A stretch of 6,778 bases of DNA. Origin: an uncultured Rhodospirillales bacterium. Its GTDB lineage: Bacteria; Pseudomonadota; Alphaproteobacteria; CALMVH01. A model generated the notes under the pieces. It had not been told where the DNA came from. It made no database searches and saw only the letters and a program-made list of their open reading frames with translations. A program made the position numbers and the translations under genes. Positions 1 to 5,989 of this stretch are shown piece after piece (the stretch's first letter is position 1; each line of letters opens with the position of its first letter). The stretch lies in assembly GCA_937873165.1 (NCBI GenBank), contig CALMVH010000041.1, forward strand, positions 2,060-8,837. Direction: 5' to 3'.

Positions 1-215
1 CGGAATTCCTCCGGCCAGTCGCCGAGCCACTGGGCGCCCCGCCCCTTGAAGTGCGCAACGAAACTCGAATGAGTCATGATATAGATCAAAAAGACGACTG
101 GTATTAAGAGCAGCAATAGACCTTTGGTCGCGTAAAGGATTGCGGCCCATCCCGCTAAGGAGGTGGCGAGCGCGATGTAAAACAAGGCTAGCTCGTTCTT
201 GTAGATCAACTTCAT
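1..215 (-). CDS. Membrane protein N-terminus, possibly M48-family metallopeptidase (partial, 3' end outside window)
   Basis: This ORF reads leftward from an ATG at 213-215 and stays open to the window edge, giving 72 residues beginning MKLIYKNELALF and ending near WPEEFR. It shows a short polar start, two closely spaced hydrophobic helices (about residues 9-28 and 32-50), then a soluble HFKGRGAQ stretch. From memory, this start and the following 'KGxG...PE' segment resemble membrane-anchored M48 peptidases that have two N-terminal helices before the HExxH domain. The catalytic part would lie outside the window, so the family call is an inference. The Shine-Dalgarno sequence is weak. Codon use differs from the rest of the window: only one of 13 leucines is CTG, and CTA, TTA and ATA all occur. 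An alternative is an unrelated small membrane protein. That it is coding is likely; the name is uncertain. Confidence 0.55.
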   Translation of the reverse strand, partial: MKLIYKNELALFYIALATSLAGWAAILYATKGLLLLLIPVVFLIYIMTHSSFVAHFKGRGAQWLGDWPEEF

Positions 216-295
216 ACGCTTTCACGCCCTAGAATTACCGCACTCTCGATGTAGAACGTGTTTTTGGATAGCGTTAAGCTGTTTTAACAAGTAGT

Positions 296-338
296 GCCTG
301 TCATAAGGCTCAAAGTTCAGCCTAGTATGCACAGGCTG
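296..338. repeat. Alternating GCCT/AGGC inverted repeats (two small potential hairpins)
   Basis: GCCT (296-299) pairs with AGGC (306-309) across 6 bases. CAGCCT (318-323) pairs with AGGCTG (333-338) across 9 bases. The middle arms AGGCT (306-310) and AGCCT (319-323) could pair instead, so the two arrangements exclude each other. The element lies about 80-120 bases upstream of the leftward start at 215. The stems are short and could be chance; a leader or operator role is speculation. Confidence 0.25.
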
Positions 339-372
339 TAATGGCTCAAATTAAGGTTTAGATATGGGGTAA

Positions 373-386
373 CTACGTTAACGTAG
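373..386. promoter_or_regulatory. Perfect 14-bp palindrome CTACGTTAACGTAG, candidate operator
   Basis: The sequence equals its own reverse complement over 14 bases, and the symmetry stops at both flanks. It sits in the AT-rich non-coding spacer between the leftward gene at 1-215 and the small ORF at 447-629. Perfect palindromes of this size outside genes are typical of binding sites for dimeric repressors such as TetR- or MarR-type proteins. No regulator gene is in view, so this assignment is inference. Confidence 0.35.
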
Positions 387-446
387 CCAAGCTATATAGG
401 CCTTCACCCCTGACTGTTGTCCGAATAGCAACAGGATCAGGCTTTT

Positions 447-629
447 TCAAGCCGCCCGGCTTTCGTCCTCCGGCCGGCGCAGCAGGCCGCGCAGTTCGCA
501 GGCGGCGAAGTCGAGGTCGGGCTCGGTGCTGGGCAGCACTGCTTTTAAATCTACAAGGTCCTCGAGAACGGAAAGCTGCTCGTTCGTGCAGATCGCGCCC
601 GTGCGAAAATGGAGTCCGATCATCTGCAA
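447..629 (-). CDS. Small hypothetical protein (58-60 aa), doubtful
   Basis: A short open frame runs leftward, starting either at TTG (627-629) or more plausibly at ATG (621-623). GGCGG (630-634) lies 6 bases before that ATG as a possible ribosome site. The product is acidic and soluble, with no signal peptide or membrane segment: an amphipathic middle (NEQLSVLEDLVDLKAVL) is followed by an arginine-rich C-terminal RGLLRRPEDESRAA. I recognise no family. In favour are a plausible start and the sensible composition of the translation, with GC matching the neighbouring genes rather than the AT-rich spacer. Against are its length and the lack of any recognisable homology; overlapping open frames on either strand are common in such GC-rich DNA. 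It could be a genuine small gene or a remnant of a longer one. Confidence 0.3.
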   Translation of the reverse strand: MQMIGLHFRTGAICTNEQLSVLEDLVDLKAVLPSTEPDLDFAACELRGLLRRPEDESRAA

Positions 630-664
630 CCGCCAGTAATGCCATACACCATTCGGACCTTACT

Positions 665-680
665 GCAAAACGCGGTTTGC
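665..680. promoter_or_regulatory. Imperfect 16-bp palindrome upstream of the binding-protein gene
   Basis: GCAAA and TTTGC form exact inverted arms around a core containing CGCG; 14 of 16 positions are symmetric. It lies about 50 bases before the GTG start at 733. The 9-base string ACTGCAAAA that enters the left arm (662-670) recurs at 714-722, just before the start codon. This fits an operator or leader hairpin controlling the plus-strand pair, but function is inferred only from position and symmetry. Confidence 0.3.
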
Positions 681-720
681 GGATACTTCGAAAATCTGTA
701 CACCTTGAATTTAACTGCAA

Positions 721-725
721 AAGGA
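721..725 (+). promoter_or_regulatory. Ribosome binding site AAGGA for the solute-binding protein gene
   Basis: AAGGA precedes two adjacent in-frame start codons, GTG (733-735) and ATG (736-738), at 7 and 10 bases. The 7-base spacing favours the GTG, but both give the same signal peptide. Confidence 0.6.
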
Positions 726-732
726 CCCGACC

Positions 733-1836
733 GTGATGTTTTTGCGTCAGTCGCTTCTGGTGCTGCTATTGCTTGCCGGCATGGCGGGTCCGGCGCTTGC
801 CGATATTCCGCTGGGCCTTGCCGGACCGATGACAGGGGCGGATGCCTCGTTTGGCGAACAGATGCGCCGGGGTGCCCGCATGGCGGTGGCCGACATCAAC
901 GCCGCGGGCGGCGTTTTGGGACAGAAGATCGACCTGAAAGAGGCGGACGACCAGTGCGATCCGAAGCAGGCGGTCGCGGTGGCGAACCAGTTGGCGGCAC
1001 AGGGGGTCAGGGGAGTGATCGGGCATTTCTGTTCCGGCAGCTCGATCCCCGCCTCTGACGTATATGGCGAGGAAAACATCCTGATGATCACGCCGGGTTC
1101 GACCAACCCGCTGCTGACCGAGTCCGGCAAGAAAAATGTCTTTCGCGTATGCGGCCGCGACGATCAGCAGGGACAGGTCGCCGGGCAGTACGTGGCCTCG
1201 CATTTCGCCGGACGCAATGTGGCGATCCTGGATGACAAGCAGGCCTACAGCGTCGGGCTTACCACCGAGATGCGGAAGTCCATGAATGCGGCAGGACTTC
1301 GGGAAATAGTCGATGACAAGATCAACCCCGGCGAGCGCGATTACTTCGCGGTGTTGACAAAGCTGAAGCGCAACCATGTCGACCTGCTGTATTACGGGGG
1401 CTACCAGACCGAGGCGGGATTGCTGGTGCGCCAGATGCGTGAGCTTGGCATGAATACCGTGCTGATGGGGGGCGACGGCCTGGTCACGCGCGACTTCTGG
1501 ACCATTACGGGCGCGGGCGGCAACGGCACGCTGATGACCTTCGCCCCCGATCCCGCCAAGGTGCCGGCCAACGCCGCACTGGTTGCGCGGTTCATGGCGC
1601 AGGGCAGCGCCCCCGAGGGGTACACGCTTTACACCTATGGCGCCATCCAGGCGTGGGCCGAGGCAGTCAGGCATGCGGGCACGACCGATGCCGCCAGGGT
1701 CGAAGCCGCGCTTCACCACGACCATTTCGATACGGTTCTTGGACGCATTTCCTTCGACGGGAAAGGAGACGTAAAGGCTGCGGGCTATATCATCTATGAA
1801 TGGCGTGACGGACAATACGAGGCGATAAGCCCATGA
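733..1836 (+). CDS. Exported LivJ/LivK-type branched-chain amino acid (or related) solute-binding protein
   Basis: Encodes a 367-residue periplasmic binding protein of the type 1 fold (Peripla_BP_6). A Sec signal peptide covers residues 1-23: hydrophobic LLVLLLLAG, cleavage after ALA before DIPLG. The mature part follows the E. coli LivK pattern closely: GPMTG at the start; DQCDPKQAVAVANQL...GVIGHFC with C75 and C100 matching the conserved disulphide pair; ASDVY...ILMITPGSTNP (108-126) as the first ligand-binding segment; DDKQAYSVGL (167-176); DLLYYGGYQTE (217-227); GGDGL (246-250) where LivK has PEG; and FDGKGDVKA near the C-terminus. The length is normal for the family. Family members bring leucine/isoleucine/valine or other small ligands to an ABC permease, but none is encoded nearby, so the ligand and partner are unknown. 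Its stop overlaps the next gene's start (ATGA, 1833-1836), indicating translational coupling. The family call is firm, the ligand is not. Confidence 0.94.
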   Translation: MMFLRQSLLVLLLLAGMAGPALADIPLGLAGPMTGADASFGEQMRRGARMAVADINAAGGVLGQKIDLKEADDQCDPKQAVAVANQLAAQGVRGVIGHFCSGSSIPASDVYGEENILMITPGSTNPLLTESGKKNVFRVCGRDDQQGQVAGQYVASHFAGRNVAILDDKQAYSVGLTTEMRKSMNAAGLREIVDDKINPGERDYFAVLTKLKRNHVDLLYYGGYQTEAGLLVRQMRELGMNTVLMGGDGLVTRDFWTITGAGGNGTLMTFAPDPAKVPANAALVARFMAQGSAPEGYTLYTYGAIQAWAEAVRHAGTTDAARVEAALHHDHFDTVLGRISFDGKGDVKAAGYIIYEWRDGQYEAISP

Positions 1837-2753
1837 CCGCAAACATCCTCATTCGCGCGGGTTTCCTTCTATCGATCGTGTTCGCAGGCGGCGCCCACGC
1901 GGGCGACCAGACCGAAACGATCTCGGTCGGTGGGTACGACCGCACCTATCTCTACCACCTGCCGGCAAAAGCAGAAGGCAAGCTGCCGGTTGTCCTGATC
2001 CTGCCGGATGCGGGCGTCAGCGGAGCGGCGGCGTTGAAGGATTACCGCTGGAACGGTCTGGCCGATAAACAAGGGTTCGTCGCCGTCGGCTTGCAGGCCC
2101 TGCCGGTCGATCCCGCGCGGGGCGAACTGTTCCAGACCAACCCCTGGTTCTGGAGCGATGGTTCGGGGCGCGGCAATGCCAAGCGCGGCCATCTCGACGA
2201 TTCGGCCTATGTCGAGGCTGTTCTGGACGATCTGGCGGAGCATGCGAAGATCGACACTCAGCGCGTCTACGCCGTCGGTCTTGGCAACGGCGGATCGATG
2301 GCGAGCGAACTGGGGCAAAAACTGCCGCGCCGCCTGGCGGCGGTCGCCTCGGTGGCGGGTCACGCGTGGTCGTTGGACACACCGGATAAACCTGTGTCCG
2401 TGTTGCTGCTTTATGCGGCCTCGGACCCTGTCGACCCGGTGGAGGGTGGTTTGGGGATGAACGTCTGGTCGCATGGCTTCGACCAGCGTCCGCCTGCCCG
2501 CAAAAGCGCCGATACCTGGGCGGCAGCGCTGAAGTGCAGCGGGGAGCCGGCGCAGGCCGATACCGGCGGCCTCAGCCTGCTAAGCTGGCATGGTTGTACC
2601 GGCGACGCGGCGCTTGATTACGCCATCGTGCCCGGCCAGGGTCACCACTGGCCCGGCGGCGTCGACGACATGATGAGTTCGCTGGGACCGAACAGCGATT
2701 TCGATGCAGCCGGGTTTATATGGACGTGGTTTAGCAGGCACCCGAAAGCGTAG
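1833..2753 (+). CDS. Exported PHB-depolymerase/feruloyl-esterase-like (LpqC-type) alpha/beta-hydrolase lacking the nucleophile serine
   Basis: Encodes 306 residues with a Sec signal peptide (about 1-23, GGAHA before GDQTE). The layout matches LpqC-type esterases: a beta-strand PVVLILPDAG (52-61) where active members usually have LHG; NPWFWSDG (103-110); DDSAYVEAVLDDLAEHAKIDTQRVYAVGL (122-150); the nucleophile elbow; LLLYAASDPVDP (191-202) with the likely acid D198; a cysteine pair C235/C255; and GQGHHWPGG (268-276) with the catalytic-type H271. The elbow reads GLGNGG (149-154), whereas the family norm is GLSNGG or GLSAGG, so the nucleophile position, residue 151, is glycine (GGC at 2283-2285, one base from AGC serine). 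The protein is probably inactive as a serine esterase and may only bind ligand. The start is the ATG overlapping the preceding stop, with GAGG 10 bases upstream. It likely acts in the periplasm with the co-expressed binding protein. Family call firm; loss of activity inferred. Confidence 0.9.
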   Translation: MTANILIRAGFLLSIVFAGGAHAGDQTETISVGGYDRTYLYHLPAKAEGKLPVVLILPDAGVSGAAALKDYRWNGLADKQGFVAVGLQALPVDPARGELFQTNPWFWSDGSGRGNAKRGHLDDSAYVEAVLDDLAEHAKIDTQRVYAVGLGNGGSMASELGQKLPRRLAAVASVAGHAWSLDTPDKPVSVLLLYAASDPVDPVEGGLGMNVWSHGFDQRPPARKSADTWAAALKCSGEPAQADTGGLSLLSWHGCTGDAALDYAIVPGQGHHWPGGVDDMMSSLGPNSDFDAAGFIWTWFSRHPKA

Positions 2754-4700
2754 TCACTCGGGATATGACATGCCCGGCTGCATGCGCGCCAGGTTCCGCT
2801 GGGGCAGGTCGGTTGCGACCGTAGTCGACATCCTGCCTTGTTGCGACATGACCACGTGCGCCTGGTACACGGCCGTCCGGTCGAACGCTTCCTCGGCATA
2901 GGCGACGTAGAGCTTGCCGTCTTCGTTTTGGAAGGCCGGCACAGCCGGATCGCCGCCATGCACAATGTATAGCAGGCCGCCCAGCACCTCTGTCTGGCCT
3001 CCGTCATTGTCGACCACGGTCACGTCACCCTCGGTCTTGACGCCTAGGATCCAAAGCGGCGCGCCATGGTTCTTGACCCGCACGCCGCCGCCTTCCGAGT
3101 TCAGCTGCCGTACCCAGACACCCGCATCACCGGAGACATCGAATGTTCCGGCGCAGGTGTCCTCCACAAAGGCCTTGCCCGCGTTTGCCGGGCGCAACAG
3201 CGTGGTCACGCCGGCGCCCACCACATCGCGCAGAACCAGCGGCTGCGACCCCTGCGCCTCTATCGCGACCTGATCGCCCAGCCAGCTATGATCGAACGTC
3301 ATGTGCTCGATGGTAAGCGGATGGGCCTGGTTGAACGCCCGGAACATCCCCTGGTCGCGCTTGAACGAGTTCTGGCGCGTCGGAAAAGCCCCGACGGACG
3401 ACATCATGCCGACGATGTGCTGAAGCGTGGGCGGCACCACGATGTTGTCGCTGATCAGGTACAGGCCATGCGGGAAGTAGATCGTGTCCGCGCCCGAAGC
3501 AAAAGCCTGGCGGATGGCGGCGGTGTTATCCTTTCCCGTATCGGGAACGGCCCCGAACCTGGCAACGCTGACCCATTTGGAAGCAGGCGTGGCAATAACG
3601 GCAGGCGGTTGCTCGACGGGCAGAGACCAGTCCTGCTTCGAGGGGCGGATGCGCTGGTTGGCATCGTATACGCCGTCGATCAGCCCGGCGGGCGTGGCGT
3701 CGCCCAGCACCTGGGCGTAGCCCGCGACGTGCATATCGCGGATGTTCATGTAGCCACTGTTCTCGATGGCGCTTGCATCCGGGCTTCCTGAAAGCTCGGC
3801 GTTCAGCAGAACGATCAACCCATCGTGTGCGGCGTTCACAATACCGTGCGGCGCGCCATCGATGTGCAAGCCATGGCTGGATACCACGTTATGCGTATTG
3901 CGCAGCCCGTTGGTGCGCGGGTGCGAGATGCTGACGGATTCGAACGTAACGCCGTACTCGGTATTGGCCACGTCGATGCCGGTGTCGAAACCCTCCACCG
4001 CAACATCCGACAGCAGGGCCGGGCCGGGCCATTTGCGGGTCAGGGCGATGCCCGTCGCGCCGCTGGCGCTGCTGGCGCGTACGGTTACGTTGCGGATCGC
4101 GCCGATGTTGCTTGCAATATAGTCGATGCCGATGGCACCGGGATTGTTCTGCCCGGCGTCGACCGTCATGTTTTCCACGAAGTTCTCGTAAGCGTCGTTG
4201 CCCTCGCCCTTGCCGTCGTAGTCCTTGTTGTTTGCGGCATCCAGCTGCTTCGAGGTCGTGAAAATGATACCGCGTGGGTTATGCGCGTCTCCATATCCAT
4301 CGGCGGCAGTCTTCAGCCGCACGATCGTGCCGTCGCGCGACTGTCCCACCAGAACGCTGCCGCTGGCAAACTTGCCGTTCGCATATCGCTTCTCGATGGG
4401 ACCGGACACCAGGTAAGTACCGTTCGGCAGGTAAACGATCTTGTCGTGCCACGGGGAATGTCCCGTATCGGGTCCGCTGGCGGTCAGCGCGGCATTCAGC
4501 GCGGCGGTATCGTCGGTTACCCCGTCGCCCTTCGCGCCGAAGTCGCGCACGTTGATCGCGCCCGCGTCTTTCGGAAACTCGGTGCATGCAGGCGGCAGGC
4601 AAGCGGACGCTTGGTTCGCCGAGGCCGCGCCTGTGACCGCCCAAAGCATCAGGCCCATGGCCAGCAGAGTGTTTCGGGTGACGGAAAACGGATAAGGCAT
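2754..4700 (-). CDS. Secreted tandem beta-helix protein, pectate-lyase-3 / GH55-like superfamily (exopolysaccharide-associated)
   Basis: Encodes 648 residues with a Sec signal peptide (about 1-28, MLWAVTGAASA before NQAS), so it is exported. Two copies of the N-terminal signature of the right-handed beta-helix pectate_lyase_3 fold are visible: INVRDFGAKGDGVTDDTAAL (49-68) and VSVARFGAVPDTGKDNTAAI (377-396). Each is followed by a strand of the IYLPNGTYL type (KIVYLPNGTYLVSG at 87-100; TIYFPHGLYLISDN at 406-419). Two consecutive beta-helices in one chain are the hallmark of GH55-like beta-1,3-glucanases, and many relatives sit in capsule or exopolysaccharide clusters as hydrolases, lyases or epimerases. 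I cannot assign the substrate or catalytic residues. It is the last gene of the leftward operon, 56 bases after the glycosyltransferase stop; its ribosome site is weak (GAGA-like). It probably trims or binds the polymer made by the operon. Four cysteines (34, 39, 516 and the Met-rich lipid-free N-terminus otherwise) give no lipobox: only C34, C39 and C516 are seen. Confidence 0.9.
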   Translation of the reverse strand: MPYPFSVTRNTLLAMGLMLWAVTGAASANQASACLPPACTEFPKDAGAINVRDFGAKGDGVTDDTAALNAALTASGPDTGHSPWHDKIVYLPNGTYLVSGPIEKRYANGKFASGSVLVGQSRDGTIVRLKTAADGYGDAHNPRGIIFTTSKQLDAANNKDYDGKGEGNDAYENFVENMTVDAGQNNPGAIGIDYIASNIGAIRNVTVRASSASGATGIALTRKWPGPALLSDVAVEGFDTGIDVANTEYGVTFESVSISHPRTNGLRNTHNVVSSHGLHIDGAPHGIVNAAHDGLIVLLNAELSGSPDASAIENSGYMNIRDMHVAGYAQVLGDATPAGLIDGVYDANQRIRPSKQDWSLPVEQPPAVIATPASKWVSVARFGAVPDTGKDNTAAIRQAFASGADTIYFPHGLYLISDNIVVPPTLQHIVGMMSSVGAFPTRQNSFKRDQGMFRAFNQAHPLTIEHMTFDHSWLGDQVAIEAQGSQPLVLRDVVGAGVTTLLRPANAGKAFVEDTCAGTFDVSGDAGVWVRQLNSEGGGVRVKNHGAPLWILGVKTEGDVTVVDNDGGQTEVLGGLLYIVHGGDPAVPAFQNEDGKLYVAYAEEAFDRTAVYQAHVVMSQQGRMSTTVATDLPQRNLARMQPGMSYPE

Positions 4701-4737
4701 GGGAAGTCTCGAAAGTGCTTGGATACAACGGCGTGGC

Positions 4738-4754
4738 GGCGGAAACGTTTCGCC
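4738..4754. promoter_or_regulatory. Bulged palindrome between the glycosyltransferase and beta-helix genes
   Basis: A perfect 10-base palindrome GAAACGTTTC (4742-4751) is flanked by GGC (4738-4740) and GCC (4752-4754) with one unpaired base. It begins a few bases after the glycosyltransferase stop and lies about 40 bases before the next start. No T-run follows on the minus strand, so it is not a typical intrinsic terminator. It could be an operator, an mRNA processing or stabilising hairpin, or chance. Confidence 0.3.
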
Positions 4755-4756
4755 CG

Positions 4757-5989
4757 TCAGGCAGCCCGCGCGCCAATCAGCTGGGCGTATTCAGCCTCAT
4801 ACGCATCGACCATCTGCTTGACGCCTGAACTGGCGGCCAGGGCAGAGGCGTTCTGGCCGAACTGACCTGCGAGCGCTGGCTCGCGCACCAGGCGCATCAT
4901 CGCAGCGGCAAGGCCGATGCCGTCGCCAGGCTGGAACAGCAATCCGGTTTTCTCGTCATGGACGAACTCCGGGATAGCACCGATCCGGCTGCCGATCACC
5001 GCCATGCCGTACGCGGCCGCTTCCACGATGACCACCGGGGCGTTCTCGTACCAGAGCGATGGCAGCAGCACACAATCGCTTGCCTTGAACAACGCATCTT
5101 TCTGATCGCCCTGGATATACCCCAGGAACTTGACGCGGGGATTGCGCGCCGCTTCTGCCTTGAACTGATCTTCGAAAGGCCCTCGTCCGGCCACGGACAG
5201 TTCATAGTCGGCATCGTCGGGCATGGCGCGGATCGCGTCCAGCACCACGGCGCAGCCTTTCTCCACGGTCAGCCGCGCGGCAAACACGAAGCGCCGCGGC
5301 CCGTCCGCCGGTCGCCCGGCAAGTTCTATGACGGGCAGGGGAATGCCATTCGCCACTTTCGCAACGCGCGGAACTGCGAGGCCCTGTTCTACATGCTTGT
5401 CGATCAGGAACTGCGACGGGCTGCAGAACAGATCGACATCGCGGGCTGTCTTCAGGTGCCAGCCGCGGTATATCCGGCATCCCGCCGTGGGGTTGCGGCA
5501 GATTTGCAGCGACTTTGTCAGCATGACCGCGCGCGGGCACAACAGGTGATAATCGTGGGCGGTGTGCAGAACGGGCACGCCCGAGCGTTTGGCCTTGCGC
5601 CAGATCGAGGCGGAAAAGCCATCAATCAAATGGGTATGCAGCAAGTCCGGCTTGCGATCGGCCACGATGCGCCCGAAGCGCCTGGCCGCGTCGCGGTTCC
5701 AGGCATCGCGAAGGTGCCACAATGCTTTTTCGTAGCCGGGGCGTTCTCCGCGCGAGAACGACCAGTAAACATTCTTGGGGAAGAACCGCACAACATCGAC
5801 GCCGTTGCGATGCTCGTCGGCGTAGGGCTCCATCTCCGGAGCGCAGGTCGAAACAACAGTCACCTTGTGACCACGCGCCGCAAGGCCTTCCGCCAGATAG
5901 GCCACGATCAGTTCCGCCCCGCCGGCCATGATCGGCGGGTAAACATTGTTGGCGATCAGAATGTGCGCGGGCTGCAACGGCCGGATCAC
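4757..5989 (-). CDS. Family GT4 (GT-B fold) glycosyltransferase, exopolysaccharide assembly
   Basis: Encodes 410 residues of a retaining GT4-type transferase, normal length for the family. The N-terminal Rossmann half opens with HILIANNVYPPIMAGGAELIVAYLAEGL (9-36), carrying the glycine-rich GGAE motif, then HDYHLLCP (145-152) with a cysteine cluster C151/C164/C171 common in this branch. The donor-binding half has FAARLTVEKG (236-245) with R239 and K244, the usual phosphate-contacting pair, then the EX7E motif ENAPVVIVE (315-323) and GAIPEFV (337-343). It has no signal peptide or membrane helix, so it acts at the cytoplasmic face, transferring a sugar from a nucleotide donor to the lipid-linked repeat unit. 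Donor and acceptor cannot be read from sequence. The start is GTG (5987-5989), overlapping the previous stop as GTGA; the conserved motif so near the N-terminus rules out much later starts. Coupled translation with the upstream ATPase-like gene is likely. Confidence 0.94.
   Translation of the reverse strand: MIRPLQPAHILIANNVYPPIMAGGAELIVAYLAEGLAARGHKVTVVSTCAPEMEPYADEHRNGVDVVRFFPKNVYWSFSRGERPGYEKALWHLRDAWNRDAARRFGRIVADRKPDLLHTHLIDGFSASIWRKAKRSGVPVLHTAHDYHLLCPRAVMLTKSLQICRNPTAGCRIYRGWHLKTARDVDLFCSPSQFLIDKHVEQGLAVPRVAKVANGIPLPVIELAGRPADGPRRFVFAARLTVEKGCAVVLDAIRAMPDDADYELSVAGRGPFEDQFKAEAARNPRVKFLGYIQGDQKDALFKASDCVLLPSLWYENAPVVIVEAAAYGMAVIGSRIGAIPEFVHDEKTGLLFQPGDGIGLAAAMMRLVREPALAGQFGQNASALAASSGVKQMVDAYEAEYAQLIGARAA

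Larger units (their letters stand above)
216..446. other. Low-GC intergenic spacer with short inverted repeats
   Basis: No convincing gene is seen here. The stretch at 241-420 is about 43% GC by hand count (77 of 180), far below the large genes to its right. It holds several small symmetric elements: GTTAA/TTAAC (273-288), alternating GCCT/AGGC arms (296-338), an 8-base direct repeat GGCTCAAA (about 308 and 343), and a perfect 14-base palindrome (373-386). It is the upstream region of the leftward gene at 1-215, so promoter and operator sites for that gene should lie here. I could not identify a -35/-10 pair with confidence. Confidence 0.6.

Noticed and set aside
449..462. Hairpin AAGCC-GCCC-GGCTT as a terminator
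   Set aside because: The stem is 5-6 base pairs and no T-run follows on either strand; it overlaps the stop of the doubtful small ORF but does not look like an intrinsic terminator.
659..687. A sigma-70-like promoter (CTTACT, 17 bases, GATACT) before the solute-binding protein gene
   Set aside because: The -10-like box matches 4 of 6 and the -35-like box only 3 of 6, not better than expected by chance.
609..1058. A 149-codon plus-strand frame overlapping the start of the solute-binding protein gene
   Set aside because: It overlaps the signal peptide and N-terminal domain in another frame and its translation shows no recognisable features.
766..1842. A 358-codon open frame on the minus strand opposite the solute-binding protein gene
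   Set aside because: It is antisense to a gene with clear LivK-like motifs, its translation is rich in Arg, His and Gly without domain features, and such frames are common opposite GC-rich genes.
2275..2300. A frameshift explaining the missing serine in the esterase-like protein
   Set aside because: The reading frame is continuous and family-like on both sides of the elbow, so the change is a substitution, not an indel.
2741..2762. CCCGA/TCGGG pair as a bidirectional terminator at the convergent junction
   Set aside because: Only 5 base pairs with a 12-base loop and no T-run on either side.
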